Shown one piece after another: positions 14,032-21,193 of a stretch of 64,000 nucleotides of DNA. How positions within the stretch are numbered: the stretch's first letter is position 1; every line of letters starts with the position of its first letter. The DNA comes from CAMDKS01 sp964402975 (GTDB lineage: Bacteria; Bdellovibrionota_B; Oligoflexia; Oligoflexales; RGVZ01), in contig CAYOEM010000002.1 in assembly GCA_964402975.1 (NCBI GenBank), positions 186,001 to 250,000 on the forward strand, given 5' to 3'. Both the position numbers and the translations under genes were made by a program. Below the pieces are notes generated by a model, which saw only the letters and a program-made list of their open reading frames with translations, did not search any database and had not been told where the DNA came from.

Positions 14032-16350
14032 ATGTTAGAGAAACCAAACGAAAAACCACCAGAAAAGATCGACGCTCAGGGCCCAGCCCAGATCCTCGAT
14101 CTGCCCAAATTACCGGCGCGCTCAGCTGCGACGAGTAAAATTCCGCGCATTCACACGGACCGATACCTGAACCGGGAACTTAGCTGGATTGAATTTAATG
14201 CTAGGGTGCTCGAAGAGGCTATCAGCACATCTGTGCCTCTGCTTGAGCGTCTCAAATTCATCAGCATCTTCATGAGTAACCTCGATGAGTTTTTCATGGT
14301 ACGCGTGGCGGGTTTGCGCAAGATGGTGCAAGAAGACATCAAATCATCCTCCGACTCACCGGATGAACTTTCAGGCGAAGACATTCTAGAGCACATCAGG
14401 CTTCGCATATCGGAGTTGACGCAAGTCGCTTACGAAACCCTACAGAAAGACGTTCTCCCTGGTCTTGAGGCCGAGGGCATTGAAATCGTCGGCATGTCGC
14501 AACTGCCTGCCGACGCAAAAGCAACTCTTAACACTTACTTCAAAAACAATGTATTGCCGGTTCTAACACCACTTGCCGTGGACCCGGCGCATCCGTTTCC
14601 TTTCTTAACGAATCTTTGTCAGTACCTGGTCGTTTTGTTTAAAGACATCAACTACAACAGCCAAATCGGTATTCCCCCAATTGGTCTTGTGGAGATTCCT
14701 TCGGTGCTACCAAGGCTGATACCAGTAAACTGGAAGCTCGACAAAAGACAGTTTGTACTACTTGAAGATCTGATCAAAGCCAACATCAGTAGTATCTTCC
14801 TAGGTTATGAACTTGCTGACGCTCACCCTATCAGAGTCACTCGAAACCTCGACTACACGCTGCTTGAAAACGAGGTCGTCGACCTACTGAAGTCCGTGCA
14901 ACGTGAGCTAACAAATAGAGAACACCAAGAGGCCGTCAGACTAGAACTTGGTGGCAAGCTGCCTAAAAGCGTTATGGAGATCTTAAAGCGTGAGCTTCAC
15001 GTCACGTCGAAAGAAATTTACGAATCTCCCGAGCCTCTGCTCATTCCAGGTCTCATGACGCTTTATCATCTGCCGACGCCAAATCTAAAAGATCCGCCCT
15101 TTAACCCAAGACTTCCCATGCAGATGATGAGTAATGAAGACTTGTTTGCCCTTATGCGCAGAGAAGACATTCTTCTACATCACCCGTATGACAGTTTTTA
15201 TCCCGTGGTTGAGCTTCTCCAAGTCGCTGCCCACGACCCAAATGTGCTGGCTATTAAGCAAACTCTCTACCGTAGTGGCGGCGACAGCCCGATCATTGAC
15301 TCGCTGATTGCAGCGGCTGAACTTGGCAAACAAGTCACCGTGGTCGTTGAATTAAAAGCAAGATTTGACGAGAAAAACAACATCCTCTGGGCTCGCCGTC
15401 TTGAGCGTGCCGGCGTGAATGTAGTATTCGGCTTCGTAGGGCTCAAAACCCACGCCAAGGCTACGTTAATTGTGCGTAGAGAGGGCGGCAAACTCGCGCG
15501 CTACGTCCACCTATCGACTGGAAACTACAATTCAAATACAGCAAAACTCTACACAGATATGGGTTTTTTCAGCGCCAACAGTGACCTGGCCGATGATATT
15601 GGACATCTATTCAATATTCTGACTGGGTTTAATATTCTGACTGGTGAGATGAAACTGAAACGTAAACACATCATCCCTGACATGAAAAAGCTTCTGCTGG
15701 CGCCCATCACACTGCGGCCGAGACTTCTTGAGCTCATTAAGCGCGAGATTCAATTCAAAAAAGACAACCACAAGGCCATGATTGTCATCAAGGTCAACGC
15801 AGTTACCGATAAAGAGCTCATCGATGCGCTTTACGAGGCTAGCCAAGCCGGCGTCGAGATTCATTTAATTGTTCGAGGTATGTGCTGCCTAAGACCCGGT
15901 GTCAAAGGACTTTCTGAAAACATCCATGTCACATCGATCATTGACCGCTTCTTGGAGCACAGCCGGATTTATTACTTCCATAGTAACGGCAAAAAAGAAG
16001 TATTCATGGCCAGTGCGGATATGAGCCCTCGTAACATGGATCGACGGGTGGAAGTGTGCTTTCCGCTTGAATCCGCTGAGGTGAAAGAGCACATCATAAA
16101 CCATATTCTAGCCACCTACTTGGCCGATAACGTTAAAGCTTGGACCTTGACTCCTGACGGCAGCTACAAACGCCGTGAACGCGGGCCAAATGAGCGTGAG
16201 ATTCGGTCTCAGGCCAAATTTATTGAGCTAGCCCGTGACTACGGCATAAAGTCTATTCCTTACGACATGGCCATCCGTCACAACACAGTCAAAGAAAAAG
16301 GCACCCGTCCTGTAGCAAAGGCCAAGAAAACACAGGTTAAAGATCACTAA
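14032..16350 (+). CDS. ppk1: Polyphosphate kinase 1
   Basis: PPK1 reversibly polymerises the gamma-phosphate of ATP into inorganic polyphosphate. The 772-residue protein has the family order: an N-terminal domain from 'RYLNRELSWIEFNARVLEEA' (residues ~43-62), a PHP-like head domain, and two phospholipase-D-like C domains. The autophosphorylated histidine is His493 in 'YVHLSTGNYN', and the second conserved histidine is His643 in 'FLEHSRIYYF'. A basic N-terminal extension precedes the domain, and the C-terminus ends in a Lys-rich tail. Oddly, residues 527-532 and 533-538 are a tandem FNILTG duplication encoded by two near-identical 18-nt units. The gene stands alone and diverges from fabH. Confidence 0.95.
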   Translation: MLEKPNEKPPEKIDAQGPAQILDLPKLPARSAATSKIPRIHTDRYLNRELSWIEFNARVLEEAISTSVPLLERLKFISIFMSNLDEFFMVRVAGLRKMVQEDIKSSSDSPDELSGEDILEHIRLRISELTQVAYETLQKDVLPGLEAEGIEIVGMSQLPADAKATLNTYFKNNVLPVLTPLAVDPAHPFPFLTNLCQYLVVLFKDINYNSQIGIPPIGLVEIPSVLPRLIPVNWKLDKRQFVLLEDLIKANISSIFLGYELADAHPIRVTRNLDYTLLENEVVDLLKSVQRELTNREHQEAVRLELGGKLPKSVMEILKRELHVTSKEIYESPEPLLIPGLMTLYHLPTPNLKDPPFNPRLPMQMMSNEDLFALMRREDILLHHPYDSFYPVVELLQVAAHDPNVLAIKQTLYRSGGDSPIIDSLIAAAELGKQVTVVVELKARFDEKNNILWARRLERAGVNVVFGFVGLKTHAKATLIVRREGGKLARYVHLSTGNYNSNTAKLYTDMGFFSANSDLADDIGHLFNILTGFNILTGEMKLKRKHIIPDMKKLLLAPITLRPRLLELIKREIQFKKDNHKAMIVIKVNAVTDKELIDALYEASQAGVEIHLIVRGMCCLRPGVKGLSENIHVTSIIDRFLEHSRIYYFHSNGKKEVFMASADMSPRNMDRRVEVCFPLESAEVKEHIINHILATYLADNVKAWTLTPDGSYKRRERGPNEREIRSQAKFIELARDYGIKSIPYDMAIRHNTVKEKGTRPVAKAKKTQVKDH
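15610..15645 (+). repeat. 18-nt in-frame tandem duplication inside ppk1
   Basis: Bases 15610-15627 and 15628-15645 are identical except at two third-codon positions, and both encode FNILTG. The family normally has one such 'FN.LTG' phrase just after the catalytic-histidine region. Confidence 0.9.
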
Positions 16351-16449
16351 AAAATAGTCCGATTTTTTGCATACTCTCCCCTAACATGCGAAAATTGAGG
16401 GACAAGAGTGCTTAAAATTTTTTACTTCGAAACGATGAGGTTAACCCGT

Positions 16450-16980
16450 ATGAGTCTGAAATTTGGCGTAGCCCTGACGGCATTGGTTGGCGTTTATGTA
16501 ACTGGCTGTAGCACGCCAGGCAATGCACCAAAGGAAAAAGAAGAAAAGTATGACTTCGTCGGTGGCTACACTGGTGACGACCGTGTGATCGTTAAAGGTG
16601 ACAGTGCGTCGTTGCACTCAGATCGCAATGCCGTGGCTGAGTACACAAAAACTGTCGATACGATCAACGCAGAGCGCCAGAAAGTCGAAAGCGACCTAGC
16701 GGGTCTCGCCCTCTGCCGCCGTACGAAAGCTCGTGAAAAAGGCGTTGAGGTAGAAGAAGGACCGCTGACAATTCCATGTATGAAGAAAGTTGTCACCGAC
16801 CGTGAAAAAGCCGGCGACGATCTCATGCAAGTGAACGGCAAACTAGTTCTTCGCAAAAAAGAAGACTTCAAGTCCCGTCTTGACGAAGCCCGTGCATGCC
16901 TTGACCAAATGACAAGCGTCCGAGACAAGTCTCGCGAGAGCTACATGCTCGACGAGTGCGACAAGGTTAAGCGCCAGTAA
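16450..16980 (+). CDS. Lipoprotein of unknown function
   Basis: The ATG at 16450 is preferred over the GTG at 16408 because GAGG (16437-16440) lies 9 nt upstream and the signal peptide then begins normally ('MSLKFGVALTALVGVYVTGC'). This gives 176 residues with the lipidated Cys at 20. The mature part is charged and mostly helical ('NAVAEYTKTVDTINAERQKV', 'DFKSRLDEARACLDQM'). Four further cysteines sit in 'LCRRTK', 'IPCMKK', 'ACLDQM' and 'DECDKV' and could pair. Nothing points to an enzyme. A strong terminator follows at 17047. Confidence 0.72.
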   Translation: MSLKFGVALTALVGVYVTGCSTPGNAPKEKEEKYDFVGGYTGDDRVIVKGDSASLHSDRNAVAEYTKTVDTINAERQKVESDLAGLALCRRTKAREKGVEVEEGPLTIPCMKKVVTDREKAGDDLMQVNGKLVLRKKEDFKSRLDEARACLDQMTSVRDKSRESYMLDECDKVKRQ

Positions 16981-17046
16981 TGGGGACACCCGACTGATTG
17001 AGTATTGATTGAGCAGACTCGATTTTCAGAGCAACGCATCACAAAT

Positions 17047-17087
17047 AAAGAGCCTGTTACCGCACGGTGACAGGCTCTTTTGTTTTC
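17047..17087 (+). terminator. Rho-independent terminator
   Basis: A nearly perfect 16-bp stem (AAAGAGCCTGTTACCG pairing with CGGTGACAGGCTCTTT, one G-U) is followed by TTGTTTTC. It ends the lipoprotein transcript starting at 16450. Confidence 0.85.
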
Positions 17088-17163
17088 GAATCCCCAGAAC
17101 TAAAATACCACGCGGCTACGGCGTCGCCATTACAAGGCGGACGCTCAGTGTCCCCCTTTTATA

Positions 17164-17724
17164 TTATTGAACCTGTCTAAGATCGTAGTCGATGCCGGCT
17201 ATAAATAACTCCGCTGATATCAGACTGCTATTTTCAAGATCCCATGTGACCACTAAATAGCGATTCCACCGAAAGCGCTTCTCGCCCAGACCAGGATACT
17301 TGGGATTCAGTGGACCGACACAACTGCCATCCGGGTCATCCGTTGGCAGGAAGAATTTAACGTATTGTAACGGGGTCGAATCATCGTCCATACCACCGCC
17401 ACGCATCCGCACGCATGACAATTTATAAGTTTGCCCCCCCACTATAAGTTCTGACTCAGCCCGAAGTGGCAGGTGATCAAAGAACTCAACATGTGGCCTG
17501 CCCGTAAGCGGATCTATATAACTGTTGACTAGCGGCGTATGTTCCACTGACTGGACAGGTGTAAACCGCAAGCGCACATCCGTCTTGCCAGTAATCGTAT
17601 CGAATTCAAAATTGTAATCCGAAGGAATACCAGAGAGGTAATCACGCACCTTAAAGGGCTCCGCCTGCCCCGTAGCACTAAAGAGCCCCAAAATAATCAG
17701 CAATGTAAAACAATCCCTTAACAT
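17164..17724 (-). CDS. Secreted protein of unknown function
   Basis: The ATG at 17724 is chosen because GGGGAGGGG lies 9 nt upstream and it begins a clean signal peptide ('MLRDCFTLLIILGLFSATGQA'); an in-frame ATG at 17751 would place polar residues in front. The protein has 186 residues. The mature part is beta-rich and acidic ('PSDYNFEFDTITGKTDVRLRF', read in two halves) with two cysteines ('LSCVRM', 'GSCVGP') that could form a disulfide. The phrase 'YNFEFDTITG' recalls the conserved segment of the GDYNSxE-domain proteins encoded at 18616-29819 ('YEFDDCPFNLITR', 'FNPxTG'), so a distant relationship is possible but unproven. Confidence 0.68.
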   Translation of the reverse strand: MLRDCFTLLIILGLFSATGQAEPFKVRDYLSGIPSDYNFEFDTITGKTDVRLRFTPVQSVEHTPLVNSYIDPLTGRPHVEFFDHLPLRAESELIVGGQTYKLSCVRMRGGGMDDDSTPLQYVKFFLPTDDPDGSCVGPLNPKYPGLGEKRFRWNRYLVVTWDLENSSLISAELFIAGIDYDLRQVQ

Positions 17725-18307
17725 CGGTGCAGGCCCCTCCCCGGACGCCAACGGACTTACTTATACCATAAATCAGCTGGCGGTGGTTAAATTTTAATCA
17801 AACCACCCTCTCGCGAGAGAAAACGCCTAAATGTATAATTTTTAGGCACTTAGGTTGGAATATCTCGAAGGACCACTCTAAATTCAATAAAATGAACCTG
17901 AATCTGTTCAATATACCACCGTCATCCAGGTTAAGTATTTGTATTTATTTTTATTTTTACAGATCTAAAACTTGTTCATTATACATCTGTTTTTTGAACG
18001 TCAGGGTCGATATATAACCATCTGATATAATTTTGATTATTAACTAATCAGCAACGCCGGCAGTTTTGTTGTCGGCGACCTTAAAATAAACGCGCACCGG
18101 CATATTCGGTGGTGTTGTTTATTACCCGAGCCTGGGCTGCCTTAAAAGTAAACATTTAAGCTGCCGTTTGGGAGGAGGGGGGCGCAAAAAAATCGGGACT
18201 ACCGGTAGTGATCTGAATTTATTGGTTTTTTATTGGATCTTAATCGGCAAAAAAACATTAAAGTTCACAAGACCCTCGGCCGGACTCTTTGCCTAGGAGG
18301 AACCGCC
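17725..18307. other. Gene-free intergenic stretch rich in inverted repeats
   Basis: No convincing ORF lies here. Inverted repeats seen are GGTGGTT/AACCACC (17782-17807), the perfect palindrome CTCTCGCGAGAG (17808-17819), GCCTAAA/TTTAGGC (17825-17847), CGCCGGCA/TGTCGGCG (18055-18077), CACCG/CGGTG (18095-18111), CTTAAA/TTTAAG (18141-18160) and ACTACCGGTAGT (18198-18209). The first three sit upstream of the divergent minus-strand gene (start 17724). The last four lie between an extended -10 box (18023-18031) and the small lipoprotein gene at 18308, so they would be in its 5' leader. Confidence 0.6.
18023..18031 (+). promoter_or_regulatory. Extended -10 promoter element
   Basis: TGATATAAT is a full TGn extended -10 box with a perfect TATAAT hexamer. 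No good -35 is at the right distance, which extended -10 promoters do not strictly need. It would give a leader of about 270 nt before the lipoprotein ATG at 18308. Confidence 0.4.
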
Positions 18308-18556
18308 ATGTTGAAGTTTATGGTGGAAGGGTTGGCCTTGGGCGCTCTTGTAGCGTCGGGCTGTAAGCCCTCAGGCTCATCCACAGTAGGGTTTGGTCGT
18401 TACTGGGATGCAATTCCAGCGTCAAGGACACTTAGGCAGTATTTTGAAGTGATGCCGGAGGCGCACGCTCAGAGTGCAGAAAGGACCAATGAGCTACGAG
18501 CTCAATTTAAAAGCCAAACACCGAGGAGCGCTCCTCCGTTAGTGCCAATTAGGTAA
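18308..18556 (+). CDS. Very small lipoprotein, unknown function
   Basis: The ATG at 18308 has an ideal AGGAGG (18295-18300) 7 nt upstream. The 82-residue product has a lipoprotein signal ending 'LGALVASGC', with the lipidated Cys near residue 19, and then only ~63 mature residues. These are polar, contain 'FGRYWDAIPASRTLRQYF' and end in a Pro/Arg-rich tail. The strong ribosome site, the long hairpin-rich leader and a perfect terminator directly after the stop together indicate a real, well-expressed monocistronic gene. No family was recognised. Confidence 0.72.
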   Translation: MLKFMVEGLALGALVASGCKPSGSSTVGFGRYWDAIPASRTLRQYFEVMPEAHAQSAERTNELRAQFKSQTPRSAPPLVPIR

Positions 18557-18566
18557 TTCCCTACAC

Positions 18567-18596
18567 AAAAGCCAGCCCCTGAAAGGGCTGGCTTTT
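18567..18596. terminator. Bidirectional rho-independent terminator
   Basis: The perfect stem GCCAGCCC/GGGCTGGC (18571-18578 with 18585-18592) has a 6-nt loop and is flanked by AAAA and TTTT. It serves the small lipoprotein on the plus strand and, read in reverse, the end of the eight-gene minus-strand operon whose last stop is at 18616. Confidence 0.9.
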
Positions 18597-18615
18597 CTCA
18601 TATTAGTAACCTAAC

Positions 18616-19599
18616 TCACTCCAACCAAAACATCCGCATGCGGACAAATTCCCGAGTCACAGCGTCTTCAATTGCGCAGACGGAGCCGACCACGTTTTTC
18701 TCCAGGCCATCACGCCACGCGGTCTCTGTTTCGTCGCGTTTTGCCTCGCAAGCTTCCATGGTTTCAAACTTGATTGAGGTCAGTGTCGTTGCCAACGGCT
18801 GCATGACCAGTCCGGCAGTATAGATGTGAATATTGGACGTGTAGGTGGATCCACCACAGAAAAATATCGCCGTTTGCCCATCAGCTCTTGCAAATACTTC
18901 GCGCATCTCTTCGCGGTTTTTTTCACAAGCTTCAAGGCTCTTAAACTGACCTTCGCTGTACTGAACGATGGGAAGCTTATTAGCCGAGTAATACATGGCA
19001 TGAATGATGGCACGATTTGGGGTCGCCTTGATGTTGACTTTTGTATACTTGGCGCCATAAGCATCAAGCGTTGTCTTTAAGTCAGTTTTCAGGCTAGCAA
19101 CGTCTCCGTTGATGCCATTAAAGAAATCTCTCGCCAGGTGCTTTGGCGAAAGTTTTGGTTTGCCAAACCCATCGATACGCATCGTCCAACCATTATCAGC
19201 TTCTTGATCGCGCCGATCGTGAATACAATAGGCGATCAATGGTTCAAGGCCAGTTGCTTCTTTGAAGGTAGCCATATCCTCATCATAGTGCGCCGTGCAG
19301 TCTTCAGCCGTATCATATAAAGCATTCACGTAGGCATACTCATCATAGGTCGTCACTAACTTGGCAGCGACGGGACGTGAGTACTCAATCACGAGATCAT
19401 AAGTTCTGTAGGGGTTGTACTCACAGCCATGAGTTAGCACGGTGGCTTCCGCAAGATCTGCAAACCGATCCACCACCCAGCTCTCGACCTTCTCACACTG
19501 CTCTTTGGTCGCGCCGATGCGAGGAATCGTGTAGGAGTGCACCTCCGCTAGGGCCGCCGACGAAACAAAAAACAAAAATACTGCAAAAACGTTCTTCAT
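18616..19599 (-). CDS. Secreted protein with four cysteine-paired repeats
   Basis: A signal peptide begins 'MKNVFAVFLFFVSSAALA'. The ATG at 19599 has GAGG 6 nt upstream, while an ATG at 19629 overlaps the previous stop (TAATG), so translation may be coupled. The 327-residue product contains four related units with two cysteines each: 'GATKEQCEKVESWV...THGC', 'YDTAEDCTAHYDED...IAYC', 'FKSLEACEKNREEM...FFC' and 'FETMEACEAKRDET...GSVC'. Each is a short helix starting '(F/Y)x(T/S)xExC' followed by a strand ending in Cys, suggesting disulfide-stapled alpha/beta repeats in the periplasm or outside. It is the last gene of the RND/GDYNSxE operon. No family was recognised. Confidence 0.75.
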   Translation of the reverse strand: MKNVFAVFLFFVSSAALAEVHSYTIPRIGATKEQCEKVESWVVDRFADLAEATVLTHGCEYNPYRTYDLVIEYSRPVAAKLVTTYDEYAYVNALYDTAEDCTAHYDEDMATFKEATGLEPLIAYCIHDRRDQEADNGWTMRIDGFGKPKLSPKHLARDFFNGINGDVASLKTDLKTTLDAYGAKYTKVNIKATPNRAIIHAMYYSANKLPIVQYSEGQFKSLEACEKNREEMREVFARADGQTAIFFCGGSTYTSNIHIYTAGLVMQPLATTLTSIKFETMEACEAKRDETETAWRDGLEKNVVGSVCAIEDAVTREFVRMRMFWLE

Positions 19600-19628
19600 A
19601 ATCATCCTCATCTTGATGTCATTAGTCA

Positions 19629-21173
19629 TTACAGAGATTCTTCCAAAAGTTCGATATTACTATGGGACTGCATGGGCCTATGAATTCCCTGGTTGGGGAT
19701 CTTCAGTTTAATCCCTCGCTTGGTGCGACTTCCAATATACGCACCCCCGGGACCTTCCGTATCCAAAGAAAACTTCCCAGTAAACGGATCAAAGGCTGTC
19801 TCGGTAAAGGGTTTTCTAACCGTCATATCCGTATACCAAAGGTTACCTTGTATTGTCAGAGGAGAAAATGGATCTTTGGAATTCACGGCCCGGTCCGACA
19901 TGGCAACAATCATATTGACGTTAAGTTTTCCGTCGCTGAAGTTACCAGTGAGCTTTGAGTCTAACTTCTCAGGCTCAGCAAGCTCAACGACACCCTGAGA
20001 AGCCAAAACAAAGTTACCGACAAATCCAAACCGACGAGAATACCATGCGCCTTCCGCTAGCCCTCCACCAATCCTAGTGATCTTCACGATCATATCGGTA
20101 GTGTGGTCAGCTCGATCAAAAACGGGCTGGGCTGTCATGATATTGAAAGGACGCGGGTCAAATTTTGTATTAATCGACTCATCCGTATCCGTATGTCCGC
20201 CGTACCGGATGCTGGAAACTATCGAGACCATGAGATTCTCGTTACCATCATCGCCACCGCCTTGGCGGTACGTAGTCACTGAAATATTCATGGCTTGATA
20301 GATATCACGCCGCTCGAGATGAACGAATCCACTGTAGACCCCTTCGAGTCCAGCACTCGGGGCTCGGTCATTAAGTCGAACGGCCCATTTAGGTTGGCTC
20401 ACAGGTAGTTTTTTAACTCCAGGACCAACGTGCTCAATCGAAGAACGATTATACCGACACTGTCCGCACGTGAATCCCGACTCATCCACATTGCAAGCAA
20501 ACGAACCGAAGGCTCCGTGAAAATCTATATGGCCTGTAAAAATGTCGTAATCTGCGTCGTGATAGACATTTGTCACGCAAGTGCTGGCACCAATCGGACA
20601 TCCAGTTCCTCCGTTGTCACCCATCTGTGCCATGATGATAAACGGTGCGAAAGGGTCCGTACGGTTTGTGGCAATGGGATGAGAGGGGCTTGATTGAACC
20701 TGAAAGCGGCGGCCCATACCTTCGCAAACACCGCGGTATTCGCCCCACATCTTCTGAACTAGAGGCCTTTCAACATTAACTTCAGACTGCTGGCTTAGCA
20801 TGAGCTTTCCAACAATTCCGTGGCCAGTCTTAAGGTTGGCCTCGAGTTGACTGCCGTTAAAGTTATTGACAACAAAATGGAGCTCGCGTTCTGAGCTATC
20901 AAAAACTAAAGTGCCGTTTAGTAGGTTATAGGTAACGTTATCGTAGTCATAGCTTGCGTACTCATCACTGTTATAGTCGCCAAAATATAAAACAAGAGTC
21001 GCGCGAAGTTTTAAAATTCCACCCGATTCTTGCTCAGTGATGAAATCTAATCTTGCAAGCTGATCTTGCGCCAGGTGTTCATGTCGAAGAACGCCAAGAT
21101 AGCGCCCAAAAGTCGGCGCCGCCAAGGAACCCGTCGACCAAAACAACGCCATCCATATCAAAAATCTTTTCAT
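19629..21173 (-). CDS. Secreted multi-domain protein with GDYNSxE-type domains
   Basis: This 514-residue protein has a signal peptide ('MKRFLIWMALFWSTGSLAA') and a good GGGAGG site upstream. Four consecutive domains can be recognised by an opening 'G.Y.G' strand and a central loop: domain 1 (~22-125) with 'LVLYFGDYNSDEYASYDY', domain 2 (~130-250) with a GDNGGTGCPIG insertion and four extra cysteines, domain 3 (~270-395) with 'GVYSGFVHLERRDIYQ', and domain 4 (~400-500) with 'FDPFTGKFSLD'. Domain 1 aligns with the domains encoded at 28983-29819 and 27685-28983. The gene starts 20 nt after the czcA stop in the same operon. The acidic DYNSDE loop could bind a divalent cation; that is inference. 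Confidence 0.8.
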   Translation of the reverse strand: MKRFLIWMALFWSTGSLAAPTFGRYLGVLRHEHLAQDQLARLDFITEQESGGILKLRATLVLYFGDYNSDEYASYDYDNVTYNLLNGTLVFDSSERELHFVVNNFNGSQLEANLKTGHGIVGKLMLSQQSEVNVERPLVQKMWGEYRGVCEGMGRRFQVQSSPSHPIATNRTDPFAPFIIMAQMGDNGGTGCPIGASTCVTNVYHDADYDIFTGHIDFHGAFGSFACNVDESGFTCGQCRYNRSSIEHVGPGVKKLPVSQPKWAVRLNDRAPSAGLEGVYSGFVHLERRDIYQAMNISVTTYRQGGGDDGNENLMVSIVSSIRYGGHTDTDESINTKFDPRPFNIMTAQPVFDRADHTTDMIVKITRIGGGLAEGAWYSRRFGFVGNFVLASQGVVELAEPEKLDSKLTGNFSDGKLNVNMIVAMSDRAVNSKDPFSPLTIQGNLWYTDMTVRKPFTETAFDPFTGKFSLDTEGPGGAYIGSRTKRGIKLKIPNQGIHRPMQSHSNIELLEESL

Positions 21174-21193
21174 CGATTCACGTCCTCCCTTTT

